Part shown: positions 54,397-62,842 of the stretch, one piece after another
Position numbering within the stretch: position 1 is the first letter of the stretch
Layout of the letters: the number at the start of each line of letters is the position of its first letter
DNA from: DATBVX01 sp963810775
GTDB taxonomy: Bacteria; Pseudomonadota; Gammaproteobacteria; Steroidobacterales; Steroidobacteraceae
Direction of reading: 5' to 3'
Assembly (NCBI GenBank): GCA_963810775.1
Contig: CAWEOT010000009.1
Span: forward strand, 310,001 to 374,000
DNA: 64,000 nucleotides
Translations under genes and position numbers: made by a program
Notes under the pieces: generated by a model
Databases searched by the model: none
Told to the model about the DNA's origin: nothing
Seen by the model: the letters and a program-made list of their open reading frames with translations, nothing else

Positions 54397-55844
54397 CGCC
54401 GCAGCTTCGCCGTACCACCGACAACCAGATGCGCCGCATCCGGCGCATCCATTTTGTCGGCATCGGTGGCAGCGGCATGGGCGGCATCGCTGAAGTGCTC
54501 ATCAATCTCGGTTACGACGTACAGGGCTCGGATCTAAGGCCCAACGCCGTCACCGATCGTTTGCGCCAGCTCGGTGCTCATATCGTGTTCGGCCACTCGG
54601 CGGAAAACGTCGGTACAGCCGACGTCGTTGTAGTGTCGAGCGCCGTTCTCACCGAGAACCCTGAAGTACAGGCGGCACTGGCGCGGCGCCTGCCAGTCGT
54701 ACAGCGCGCTGAAATGCTCGGCGAGCTGATGCGGTTTCGTTATGCCATCGCAGTAGGAGGCACCCATGGTAAGACGACGACTACGAGCCTGGTCGCCAGC
54801 GTTCTGGCCGAAGGCGGAGAAGACCCGACATTCGTAATCGGAGGGCGACTGAAGAGCGCCGGGTCGAATGCCAGGCTCGGCGCTGGCCGCTATCTCGTGG
54901 CGGAGGCGGACGAAAGCGATGCCTCGTTCCTGCATCTGCAACCTCTGATCGCGATCGTCACCAACATCGACAACGATCACCTCGCCACCTATGACGGTGA
55001 TTTCTCGCGGCTGAAGCAAAGCTTCGTCGAGTTCCTGCACAACCTGCCGTTCTATGGGCTGGCCGTGCTCTGTGCCGACGATGAGAACGTGCGCGAAATC
55101 CTGCCGCGTGTCAGCCGGCCGATCGTCACCTACGGCATCGAACGGGAAGCCGATGTGCGCGCGTTCAATATCGAGCGCCGCGAAATGCGTACCAGCTTTG
55201 AAGTGGCCCGGCCCGGTCACGCCACACCGCTGCGCGTGACAGTCAATCTTCCCGGCGCGCACAACGTTCTCAACGCGCTTGCGGCAATCGCGGTGGGCAC
55301 CGAGCTGGGCGTCGGCGATGAGGCGCTGGCGCGCGCTCTCGAGCATTTTCAGGGCATCGATCGGCGTCTGCAGCTCATCGGCGAGGCCGATACCACACAC
55401 GGGCGCATCACGATCATCGACGACTACGGCCACCACCCGACCGAAATCGCGGCGACGGCGGATGCCATCCGGCAAGGCTGGCCGGGGCGCCGAATAGTCC
55501 TTGCCTTTCAGCCACACCGCTATACGCGCACACGTGACCTGCTCGATGACTTTGCGCGCGTGCTCTCGGGCATCGATGTCCTGCTCGTCACGGAAGTCTA
55601 CGCCGCGGGTGAGGCGCCCATCGCGGGCGCTAATGGTCGTGCGATCTGCAGGGCGGTGCGCTCACGCGGGCAGGTCGAGCCGATCTTCGTGGAGCGCGTC
55701 GAGAACCTGGCTGCCGCGTTGGCCGACGTACTGCGCGACGGCGATGTGGTCGTGACGATGGGCGCCGGAAACATCGGGGCGGTGGCCCACGACCTGCCAG
55801 CGCAGCTCAGCGCTGCAGGCGGCGCGCGAGGCAAGCACAAGTGA
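54393..55844 (+). CDS. murC: UDP-MurNAc:L-Ala ligase MurC
   Basis: First amino acid addition to UDP-MurNAc. The 483-residue protein has a short basic leader then RIRRIHFVGIGGSGMGGIAEVLINLGYDVQGSD (GIGGxGM), the ATP-site VGGTHGKTTTTSLVASVL, VEADESDASFLHL and DDYGHHPTEIAAT. It differs from Mpl at 3293-4690 at just those places. Overlaps murG and murB. Confidence 0.97.
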   Translation: MTPQLRRTTDNQMRRIRRIHFVGIGGSGMGGIAEVLINLGYDVQGSDLRPNAVTDRLRQLGAHIVFGHSAENVGTADVVVVSSAVLTENPEVQAALARRLPVVQRAEMLGELMRFRYAIAVGGTHGKTTTTSLVASVLAEGGEDPTFVIGGRLKSAGSNARLGAGRYLVAEADESDASFLHLQPLIAIVTNIDNDHLATYDGDFSRLKQSFVEFLHNLPFYGLAVLCADDENVREILPRVSRPIVTYGIEREADVRAFNIERREMRTSFEVARPGHATPLRVTVNLPGAHNVLNALAAIAVGTELGVGDEALARALEHFQGIDRRLQLIGEADTTHGRITIIDDYGHHPTEIAATADAIRQGWPGRRIVLAFQPHRYTRTRDLLDDFARVLSGIDVLLVTEVYAAGEAPIAGANGRAICRAVRSRGQVEPIFVERVENLAAALADVLRDGDVVVTMGAGNIGAVAHDLPAQLSAAGGARGKHK

Positions 55845-56737
55845 ACGCCGTCGCCGTCAGTACCGACTTTGCCGGCCGCGTCGTGCACAACGAGCCGATG
55901 TCACGTCACACCTCGTGGCACGTCGGCGGTCCTGCAGAGACCTATTTCGAGCCGCGCGATGCCGAAGACCTCGCGGCCTTTCTGCGCGCCCTGCCGACAG
56001 ACGTCTCCGTGCATTGGATCGGACTCGGCAGCAACGTACTGGTGCGCGATGGCGGGCTGCGAGGTGTCGTGATCTCCATACACGGCGCACTCGACGGGCT
56101 CGAGCGCCTGAACGAGTCACATGTGTGGTGTGAAGCGGGAGTCGCGTGCGCCCGCCTCGCGAAGCAGTGCGTGAAGTGGGGCCTCGGCCCTGCGGAATTC
56201 TTTGCTGGCATTCCCGGAACACTGGGTGGCGCGCTTGCCATGAATGCGGGCGCGTTCGGCGGCGAAACCTGGCGGCACGTGCTCGAAGTCGAGACCATCG
56301 ATCGCCACGGCGTGCGACGCAAGCGCCAAGCGGCCGAGTTCCGGGTCGGTTATCGCAGCGTCATTGCACCCGGCGAGGAAGGCTACCTCGCGGCACGGCT
56401 CATGTTCGAGCACCGCCCCGAAGCGCACCAGGATGAAATCCGTGACCTGCTCGCGCGACGCAAGCAATCCCAACCGATCGGTGCATGGAGTGGCGGTTCG
56501 ACATTCACCAATCCACCGGGTGACCACGCGGCACGGCTCATCGATTCGGCTGGCCTCAAGGGCTACCGCATCGGCGGCGCCTCCGTGTCGAACAAGCATG
56601 CCAACTTCTTTATCAATGAGGGCGAAGCGACGGCTCGCGATCTCGAGGAGCTGATCAGCCACGTGCAGCGCACGGTCGAGCAGGTGCACGGCGTGCACCT
56701 CGAGCCGGAGGTGCGCATCATGGGAGAGCCGGCTTGA
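55841..56737 (+). CDS. murB: UDP-N-acetylenolpyruvoylglucosamine reductase MurB
   Basis: FAD/NADPH enzyme making UDP-MurNAc. GTG 55841 gives 298 residues: NEPMSRHTSWHVGGPAE, GLGSNVLVRDGGLRGVVI, GIPGTLGGALAMNAGAFGGETW, and the C-terminal SVSNKHANFFINEGEATARDLEELI. It lacks the extra loop of the longer E. coli type I proteins, so it is the shorter type. Overlaps murC and ddl by 4 bases. Confidence 0.95.
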   Translation: MNAVAVSTDFAGRVVHNEPMSRHTSWHVGGPAETYFEPRDAEDLAAFLRALPTDVSVHWIGLGSNVLVRDGGLRGVVISIHGALDGLERLNESHVWCEAGVACARLAKQCVKWGLGPAEFFAGIPGTLGGALAMNAGAFGGETWRHVLEVETIDRHGVRRKRQAAEFRVGYRSVIAPGEEGYLAARLMFEHRPEAHQDEIRDLLARRKQSQPIGAWSGGSTFTNPPGDHAARLIDSAGLKGYRIGGASVSNKHANFFINEGEATARDLEELISHVQRTVEQVHGVHLEPEVRIMGEPA

Positions 56738-57681
56738 GCGCGAGCCGTATTGACGATGCACGCGCCTTCGGCCGCGTCGCCGTGCTGATGGGCGGCACGT
56801 CCTCGGAGCGCGAAGTATCGCTCGATTCCGGGCGCAACGTTCTCGAGGCGCTCAAGTCCCGCGGCGTAGATGCTCACCCCATCGATGGCATTCCCGCTCT
56901 TATCGAAGCGCTCGTCGCGCGCCGCTTCGAGCGAGTCTTCAACATCCTGCACGGCGGCGAGGGCGAGAACGGGGTGCTGCAAGGCCTGCTCGATGCCTTG
57001 AAGGTCCCGTACACCGGCTCTGGCGTGCTGGGTTCGGCACTGTCGCTTGACAAGATTCGCACCAAACAGGTCTGGCTCGCGCTCGATCTGCCCACTCCAC
57101 GCTACGCGCGTCTGGAACGCGGTGCCGATGTGGAGAATGTTGCGCGTTCGATCGGACTGCCGCTGATCGTAAAACCCTCACTCGAGGGATCGAGCGTCGG
57201 TGTGAGTCGCGTATTCAACCCGGGCGACTTGCCGCGTGCTGTTGAGCTTGCCGCGCGCTATCCAGGCGAGCTGCTCATCGAGCAATTGATCGAAGGTGGG
57301 GAATACACGGTCGCAATCCTCGATGCGGAGGCGCTCCCTTCGATCCAGATCGTGTCGACGGGCGAGTACTACGACTATCACGCCAAGTACATTGCCGAGG
57401 ACACGCAATACCTCTGTCCGGGGCTGAAGGGCAGTGCTGAAAGGGAAATCAAAGCTCTCGCTCTTGCTGCGTTCAACGCGGCCGGCTGCTCGGGATGGGG
57501 TCGTGTCGATCTCATGCGTGATGAGAGAGGCCACAATTTCCTCCTGGAGGTCAACACTGCGCCGGGCATGACCAGCCACTCGCTGGTGCCCAAGGCGGCA
57601 CGCGCCGTCGGCATCGACTTCGAGACGCTGGTGTGGCGGATTCTCGAGTCGAGCTTTGGAGGGCGGGAATCAGCATGCTGA
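56734..57681 (+). CDS. ddlB: D-alanine--D-alanine ligase
   Basis: Makes D-Ala-D-Ala for MurF. TTG 56734, overlapping the murB stop, gives 315 residues: AVLMGGTSSEREVSLDSGRNVLEAL, FNILHGGEGENGVLQGLLD, and the ATP-grasp segments LPLIVKPSLEGSSVGVSRV and FLLEVNTAPGMTSHSLVPKAA. The rare TTG start is set by the family N-terminus (R-V-A-V-L-M-G-G) and by overlap. Confidence 0.94.
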   Translation: MSASRIDDARAFGRVAVLMGGTSSEREVSLDSGRNVLEALKSRGVDAHPIDGIPALIEALVARRFERVFNILHGGEGENGVLQGLLDALKVPYTGSGVLGSALSLDKIRTKQVWLALDLPTPRYARLERGADVENVARSIGLPLIVKPSLEGSSVGVSRVFNPGDLPRAVELAARYPGELLIEQLIEGGEYTVAILDAEALPSIQIVSTGEYYDYHAKYIAEDTQYLCPGLKGSAEREIKALALAAFNAAGCSGWGRVDLMRDERGHNFLLEVNTAPGMTSHSLVPKAARAVGIDFETLVWRILESSFGGRESAC

Positions 57682-58487
57682 CCCTGCGCAAGCGCAATCG
57701 GCGCCGGCTCCCGCAACGCGAGTGGCATCTGCCCGCGATCAACTGGCGGCGTATCACTGCGGCGCTGACCTTTTTCGGTCTCGCCGCCGCGCTCGCCTAT
57801 GGGCTGATGCTGGCACTCGATCAGCCGATCCATGTCGTCTCAGTCGAAGGCAGATTCCAGCGTGTCTCTCCGGTGCAGGTCGAGCAGGCGGTCACGCACG
57901 GTCTGCACGACGGCTTCATGTCGGTGGATCTGGAGAAGGTCCGTAACCGTGTCAAAGAGCTCCCTTGGGTCGACCAGGCGCGTGTGCAGCGCCGCTGGCC
58001 GAATGGTTTGCGTGTAGAGATCACCGAGCAAGTGGCCGCAGCCCGGTGGGGCGATGCGGGTCTCCTCAATACGCGTGGCGAGCTGTTCCTCGAGAACGCG
58101 CGGCACGTGCCGCCGGAGTTGCCGCAGCTCGTCGGGCCCGCAGGCAGCGAATCGCAGGTGGCGCAGCGCTACCTGTCCGCGCAGGGGCGCCTCATCGAAT
58201 GTGGCCTGCGGCTCGCAGCGCTGCGACTCGATGCACGCGGCGCGTGGCAGCTCGATCTGTCAAACGGCATCAGCGTGCGACTCGGCCGCCGGCAGGTCGA
58301 TGACCGCTTCGATCGCTTCATCCAGGCAGCCGTGCCGACCATCGCCGGGCGCGCCGAAGACGTCGATTACGTCGATATGCGCTACAGCAACGGATTCGCG
58401 ATCGGCTGGAAGCGCGGCGGCGTTGCCAAGACGGACGAGCCCCCCAAACCCAAGCCGGCTGCCGCGGCGGCGCACTTCACCGCATGA
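57675..58487 (+). CDS. ftsQ: Cell division protein FtsQ
   Basis: Bitopic divisome scaffold. ATG 57675 (MLTLRKRNRRRLPQREWHLPAINWRR) gives 270 residues with a basic cytosolic leader, one membrane helix (about residues 32-52), a POTRA domain (VVSVEGRFQRVSPVQVEQAV) and the FtsQ beta domain ending YVDMRYSNGFAIGWK. A 7-base overlap with ddlB supports the start. Confidence 0.93.
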   Translation: MLTLRKRNRRRLPQREWHLPAINWRRITAALTFFGLAAALAYGLMLALDQPIHVVSVEGRFQRVSPVQVEQAVTHGLHDGFMSVDLEKVRNRVKELPWVDQARVQRRWPNGLRVEITEQVAAARWGDAGLLNTRGELFLENARHVPPELPQLVGPAGSESQVAQRYLSAQGRLIECGLRLAALRLDARGAWQLDLSNGISVRLGRRQVDDRFDRFIQAAVPTIAGRAEDVDYVDMRYSNGFAIGWKRGGVAKTDEPPKPKPAAAAAHFTA

Positions 58488-58502
58488 GGAAACTGACTGC
58501 AC

Positions 58503-59738
58503 ATGTCCCGACGCTCTGATCGAAATCTCCTCGTTGGCCTGGACATCGGCACCTCGAAGGTGGTGGCGATCGTGGGGGAGATGGCGACCGACTCCAGCAT
58601 CGAAGTCATCGGCATCGGCTCGCATCCCTCGCGCGGCTTGAAAAAGGGCGTCGTGGTCAACATCGAATCCACGGTGCAGTCGATTCAGCGCGCGGTGGAG
58701 GAAGCCGAGCTGATGGCGGGCTGCGAGATCCATTCGGTCTATGCAGGTATCGCCGGCAGCCACGTGCGCAGCCTCAATTCGCACGGCATCGTCGCGATTC
58801 GCGACAAGGAAGTGGCCGGTGGCGATGTTGATCGCGTCATCGATGCAGCGAAGGCAGTCGCGATCCCCGCCGACCAGAAGATCCTGCACGTCCTGCCGCA
58901 GGAATTCATCATCGACAACCAGGAAGGCATCCGCGATCCGATTGCGATGTCGGGTGTGCGCCTGGAAGCGAAGGTGCACATCGTCACCGGCGCCGACAGC
59001 GCGGCGCAGAACATCGTGAAGTGCGTGCAGCGTTGCGGCTTGCACGTCGAAGACATCGTGCTCGAGCAACTGGCGTCGAGTTTTGCCGTGCTCACGGAAG
59101 ATGAGAAGGAGCTCGGCGTGTGCCTGGTCGACATCGGCGGCGGCACGACCGATCTTGCGGTGTTCTCGAACGGCGCCATCCGCCACACCGCCGTCATCCC
59201 GATCGCGGGCGATCAGGTGACCAATGACATCGCGGTTTCGATGCGTACACCGACGCAGTACGCAGAGGACATCAAGTTGCGCTACGCCTGCGCGCTGTCG
59301 CAACTCGCCAATCCCGACGAAACCATCGAGGTGCCGAGCGTCGGCGACCGGCCGTCGCGACGCCTCGCGCGGCAGACGCTCGCGGAAATCGTCGAGCCCC
59401 GCTACGAGGAACTCTTCGGCCTGATTCGCGAGGAGCTCAGGCGCTCCGGGTTCGAGGAAGCGATCGCAGCCGGCGTAGTAATCACCGGTGGCAGCGCCAA
59501 GATGGAAGGCGCCGTCGAGCTCGCCGAGGAAATCTTCCACATGCCTGTGCGGCTCGGCCTGCCGCAGCACGTCACGGGCCTGGTCGAGGTGGTCAGCAAT
59601 CCGATCCATTCCACCGGGGTCGGACTGTTGTTGTACGCGCGCGCCAATGCCCACGGTGCGCTGCGCGAGAAGCCGATTTATGGGGGCGTGAAGAGTGTGG
59701 TCGATCGAATGAGGGCTTGGTTTCAGGGAAATTTCTGA
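58503..59738 (+). CDS. ftsA: Cell division protein FtsA
   Basis: Actin-like protein tethering FtsZ to the membrane. The 411-residue protein has NLLVGLDIGTSKVVAIVGE (phosphate 1), the 1C subdomain, VDIGGGTTDLAVFSNG (phosphate 2), VVITGGSAKMEG and the C-terminal amphipathic helix VVDRMRAWFQGNF that inserts into the membrane. The last 14 bases are duplicated right after the stop. Confidence 0.97.
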   Translation: MSRRSDRNLLVGLDIGTSKVVAIVGEMATDSSIEVIGIGSHPSRGLKKGVVVNIESTVQSIQRAVEEAELMAGCEIHSVYAGIAGSHVRSLNSHGIVAIRDKEVAGGDVDRVIDAAKAVAIPADQKILHVLPQEFIIDNQEGIRDPIAMSGVRLEAKVHIVTGADSAAQNIVKCVQRCGLHVEDIVLEQLASSFAVLTEDEKELGVCLVDIGGGTTDLAVFSNGAIRHTAVIPIAGDQVTNDIAVSMRTPTQYAEDIKLRYACALSQLANPDETIEVPSVGDRPSRRLARQTLAEIVEPRYEELFGLIREELRRSGFEEAIAAGVVITGGSAKMEGAVELAEEIFHMPVRLGLPQHVTGLVEVVSNPIHSTGVGLLLYARANAHGALREKPIYGGVKSVVDRMRAWFQGNF

Positions 59739-59753
59739 TGGGGAATTTCTGAT
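59726..59753 (+). repeat. 14-base direct duplication over the ftsA stop codon
   Basis: gggaaatttctgat (59726-59739) is followed without a gap by ggggaatttctgat (59740-59753), one base different. The first copy contains the ftsA stop TGA and the second repeats it in the other frame position, starting the ORF that runs into ftsZ. Confidence 0.8.
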
Positions 59754-59796
59754 GCGACGAAAGGGCAGGCGCGTCAAGCGCAAAGAGCCTCGCGAC

Positions 59797-59856
59797 AAAT
59801 CTCGGGAGAAATCCCGAGTGAAATCTCGAGCGAAATCTCAGGCTGAATCTCAAGAG
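59797..59856 (+). repeat. Five 12-base tandem repeats before ftsZ
   Basis: Units aaatctcgggag, aaatcccgagtg, aaatctcgagcg, aaatctcaggct and gaatctcaagag run from 59797 to 59856. They are in frame with ftsZ and would encode a KSRx/KSQx period if the upstream ATG at 59752 were used, giving a basic 40-residue leader (MRRKGRRVKRKEPRD then the repeat). The normal ftsZ start is 16 bases further on. Confidence 0.75.
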
Positions 59857-59871
59857 AAGAGGAGAGCGTTC

Positions 59872-61086
59872 ATGTTCGAGTTGATGGATGCATATAGTCA
59901 AAGTGCAGTAATCAAGGTGCTGGGCGTCGGCGGCGGCGGCGGCAATGCGGTCTCGCACATGGTGAACTGCGGTATCGAGGGCGTGGATTTCATCTGTATC
60001 AATACGGATGCGCAGGCCCTGAAGCACTCCAAGGTGAAGAGCTCCTTGCAGATCGGCTGCAACATCACCAAGGGTCTCGGCGCAGGCGCAGATCCGGAAA
60101 CAGGCCGTCAGGCCGCGATGGAGGATCGCGACCGGATCATCGAAATGATCGAAGGCTGCGACATGCTGTTCGTCACTGCAGGCATGGGCGGTGGAACCGG
60201 CACCGGCGCAGCGCCAGTGGTAGCGGCAGTCGCGCGGGAGCTAGGGATCCTTACCGTCGCCGTGGTGACCAAGCCATTCGACATGGAGGGCAACAAGCGC
60301 ATGCTGGTCGCCGAGCACGGTATCGCGGAGCTCGGCAAGTACTGTGACTCGCTGATCACGATCCCGAACCAGAAACTTTTGACCGTGTTGGGGAGCGACA
60401 CCACGTTGCTCGACGCCTTCAAGGCGGCCAACCAGGTGCTGCAGGGTGCGGTCCAAGGCATCGCCGAACTCATCACTCGGCCTGGCCTGATCAATGTCGA
60501 CTTCGCTGATGTCCGCACCGTGATGTCGGAGACCGGCATGGCGATGATGGGGTCAGGTGCTGCGAGTGGCGAGGAGCGCGCGCGCGAGGCCGCGGAAGCC
60601 GCGGTGTCGAGCCCGTTGCTGGAGGACATCAACCTCGCAGGCGCACACGGCATTCTCGTCAACGTCACGGCGGGCATGGACCTGTCGATCGGAGAGTTCG
60701 AGATCGTCGGCAACACGGTTAAGAAGTTTGCTTCTGACGACGCCACTGTCGTGGTCGGCACGGTCATCGACGCGGAGATGAAGAATCAGATCCGGGTGAC
60801 GGTAGTAGCGACCGGTCTCGGCCGTCCTACAGTGAGGCACCAGCACCAGCACCAGCACCAGCAGCAGCAGCACCAGCACCAGCACCAGCATCAGCAGGCG
60901 GTCCCGCAGCCGCAGATGCGGGTCGTTCAGCAACGCACCCGCGCGCCACTTACGGGCCCGGACTACGCGGCGCTCGACAAGCCAACCGTGCAGCGTCAGC
61001 GGGCGGTAGGCGATGGCATGCGGGCCGGCATGGACAGCGAGGATCTGCTCGACATTCCGGCGTTCCTGCGCCGTCAGGCCGATTGA
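59872..61086 (+). CDS. ftsZ: Cell division GTPase FtsZ
   Basis: Tubulin-like GTPase forming the Z ring. ATG 59872 (MFELMDAYSQ) has 'aagaggag' 8 bases upstream and gives 404 residues. Motifs are VIKVLGVGGGGGNAV, TAGMGGGTGTGAAP (residues 103-115) and NVDFADVRTVMSETGMAMMG. The linker carries a 20-residue His/Gln repeat (323-342: 8 His, 12 Gln). The C-terminal peptide is LLDIPAFLRRQAD, intact for FtsA/ZipA binding. An in-frame upstream ATG at 59752 would add 40 basic residues. Confidence 0.97.
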   Translation: MFELMDAYSQSAVIKVLGVGGGGGNAVSHMVNCGIEGVDFICINTDAQALKHSKVKSSLQIGCNITKGLGAGADPETGRQAAMEDRDRIIEMIEGCDMLFVTAGMGGGTGTGAAPVVAAVARELGILTVAVVTKPFDMEGNKRMLVAEHGIAELGKYCDSLITIPNQKLLTVLGSDTTLLDAFKAANQVLQGAVQGIAELITRPGLINVDFADVRTVMSETGMAMMGSGAASGEERAREAAEAAVSSPLLEDINLAGAHGILVNVTAGMDLSIGEFEIVGNTVKKFASDDATVVVGTVIDAEMKNQIRVTVVATGLGRPTVRHQHQHQHQQQQHQHQHQHQQAVPQPQMRVVQQRTRAPLTGPDYAALDKPTVQRQRAVGDGMRAGMDSEDLLDIPAFLRRQAD

Positions 61087-61166
61087 GATGCAGGGCGTGT
61101 GAACTTGCAGTGAACGAAATGCACAGGTCGAAGGGCGCCGGGGAGGCAGAAACTTAAGCTCCAGAA

Positions 61167-61195
61167 TTGGCGGACTTTTTGACCTGTGGTACGGT
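61167..61195 (+). promoter_or_regulatory. Possible promoter before lpxC
   Basis: TTGGCG at 61167-61172 and TACGGT at 61190-61195, 17 bases apart, in the 218-base gap between ftsZ and lpxC. The -10 matches the consensus at only three of six positions. Confidence 0.3.
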
Positions 61196-61304
61196 AGCGC
61201 CCCTTTTTAAGTCAAAGGCGGGGTCGACTCCGGGGCGCGTCGACCGCAATGCGATGGTCCGGGCGTACAGGTGTCCGGCCAACGGCCGCCGTGTCGAAGC
61301 GGGC

Positions 61305-62216
61305 ATGGTCAATCAACGAACGCTCAAGAACAGTATTCGCGCCACGGGCGTGGGACTCCACACCGGCCAGAAGGTCCTCATGACCTTGCGGCCGGCACCT
61401 GCCAACGTCGGAATCGTTTTCCGTCGCACCGATCTCGACACGCCGGTCGACATCCGGGCGCACGCCGAGAACGTTGGCGAGACGATGCTTGGCACCACGC
61501 TGGTCAAGGACGGCATCAAGGTCGCCACCGTCGAACACCTGCTATCTGCGTTCGCGGGTCTCGGCATCGATAATGCCTTTGTCGAGGTGAGCGCGCCGGA
61601 GGTGCCGATCATGGATGGCAGCGCCGGCCCGTTCGTGTTCCTCCTTCAGTCCGCCGGGCTCGAAGAGCAGGGCACGCCCAAACGCTTCGTGCGCATCAAA
61701 AAAAGTGTGCGCGTCGAAGAAGGTGACAAGTGGGCGCGCTTCGATCCATTTGATGGCTTCAAGGTGAATTTCGAGATCGAGTTCAATCACCCTATCTTCA
61801 AGAAGCGCTCGCAGGTCGCTTCGATGGATTTCTCCACTACTTCGTTCCTGAAGGAAGTGAGCCGGGCGCGCACCTTCGGGTTCGTGCGCGACCTCGAAAC
61901 GCTGCGCGCGCGCAATCTCGCGCTCGGTGGAACGATGGACAATGCCATCGTGCTCGATGATTTTCGCGTCCTGAACGAAGATGGTTTGCGTTACGAGGAC
62001 GAATTCGTCAAGCACAAGATTCTCGACGCGATCGGCGATCTGTACCTCCTCGGACACAGCCTCATCGGCGAGTTCAGCGGCTTCAAGTCAGGCCACGCAC
62101 TGAACAATCACCTGTTGCGCAAGCTGATCACCAGCACTGAAGCCTGGGAAGAAGTGACGTTCGAGACGGCAGCGGACGCGCCCATTTCATTCGTCAGCGC
62201 GGCAGCAACCGCGTGA
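61305..62216 (+). CDS. lpxC: UDP-3-O-acyl-N-acetylglucosamine deacetylase LpxC
   Basis: Zinc enzyme for the committed step of lipid A synthesis. ATG 61305 (MVNQRTLKNSIRATGVGLHTGQK) gives 303 residues. Zinc ligands are in TVEHLLSAFAGLGIDN (His), and in the HKILDAIGDLYLLGH block (His and Asp); MDGSAGPFVFLLQSAG also matches. Upstream frame has no family similarity. Confidence 0.97.
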   Translation: MVNQRTLKNSIRATGVGLHTGQKVLMTLRPAPANVGIVFRRTDLDTPVDIRAHAENVGETMLGTTLVKDGIKVATVEHLLSAFAGLGIDNAFVEVSAPEVPIMDGSAGPFVFLLQSAGLEEQGTPKRFVRIKKSVRVEEGDKWARFDPFDGFKVNFEIEFNHPIFKKRSQVASMDFSTTSFLKEVSRARTFGFVRDLETLRARNLALGGTMDNAIVLDDFRVLNEDGLRYEDEFVKHKILDAIGDLYLLGHSLIGEFSGFKSGHALNNHLLRKLITSTEAWEEVTFETAADAPISFVSAAATA

Positions 62217-62253
62217 CGCACCGGCAGCCCGGGAGCGCGATCCGATCACCGAC

Positions 62254-62559
62254 TCAGCGGGTTTCTGGTTGAACCTTGACTCGAATCCGTTCGATGGACG
62301 TTCCAGTCGTTCGCATCAGTGCGTCCCGGACCCGCGGGATCTCGAAACGCAGACGTGCACAGAAAGCGGCGGAATCGACCCAGACGGTGAGCTCTTGCTG
62401 GCGCAACGCCGCGGCCGTGACGTGGTTCGCGAGCGGCCCGGCGAGTGCAGCGCGCACAGATTCCTTGAGCGCGATCGCGGTTTTGGCACGGTTCGACAAG
62501 TGCTGCAGGCGGGGCGCGCCACCGCGGATGAGTTCACTTAATGAGCGCGGTTTGTGCAC
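62254..62559 (-). CDS. DciA-like DUF721 protein
   Basis: Predicted helicase-loader-type protein; DciA proteins help load DnaB in bacteria lacking DnaC. The 101-residue protein reads MHKPRSLSELIRGGAPRLQHLSNRAKTAIAL and continues with LTVWVDSAAFCARLRFEIPRVRDAL (the KH-like domain of DUF721, with V-W-V-D-S-A-A-x-C-A-R-L-R). It is shorter than typical DciA, which often exceeds 130 residues. Convergent with lpxC. Confidence 0.78.
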   Translation of the reverse strand: MHKPRSLSELIRGGAPRLQHLSNRAKTAIALKESVRAALAGPLANHVTAAALRQQELTVWVDSAAFCARLRFEIPRVRDALMRTTGTSIERIRVKVQPETR

Positions 62560-62635
62560 TGCGATATGTCAGGATTGAGAAGCAGTTGGGGATGGAATTC
62601 GTTGTCTTGCTGCGCCTGCTTCGGCATAGTCGGCT

Positions 62636-62726
62636 AAGTCGACTGCCAAGGGCAAACTCACTGAAAGGTGAGGACGCAAAGCTACCGGTCTAAGGCGTGA
62701 GCTATGACAGCGGGGTTGCCAGTTTG
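62636..62726 (+). promoter_or_regulatory. Cyclic di-GMP-I (GEMM) riboswitch
   Basis: Sequence landmarks of the GEMM-I class occur in order: GGGCAAACtcact, the GAAA tetraloop, GGTGAGGACGCAAAGC, the GGTCTA tetraloop-receptor segment flanked by a variable hairpin (aggcgtgagct), then ATGACAGCGGGGTTGCC. ctcac/gtgag closes P2 around the GAAA loop and GGCAA/TTGCC closes P1. c-di-GMP binding should control the M23 gene about 117 bases downstream. There is no T-run terminator in the gap, so translational or other control is possible. Confidence 0.9.
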
Positions 62727-62842
62727 AAGAACTTGAACAATGACTTGCGATGCAGCGCATCTGCTGTTCCGGCGACCAGGGTAGGGACAGGGGGAGCCGG
62801 GGCCAATTCCCGAAGGACCGAATGCTGTTGGGAGCAGGTCGC

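Noticed and set aside
58260..59798. 512-residue ORF opposite ftsA
   Set aside because: Same codon-bias shadow effect; no ribosome site or family motif.
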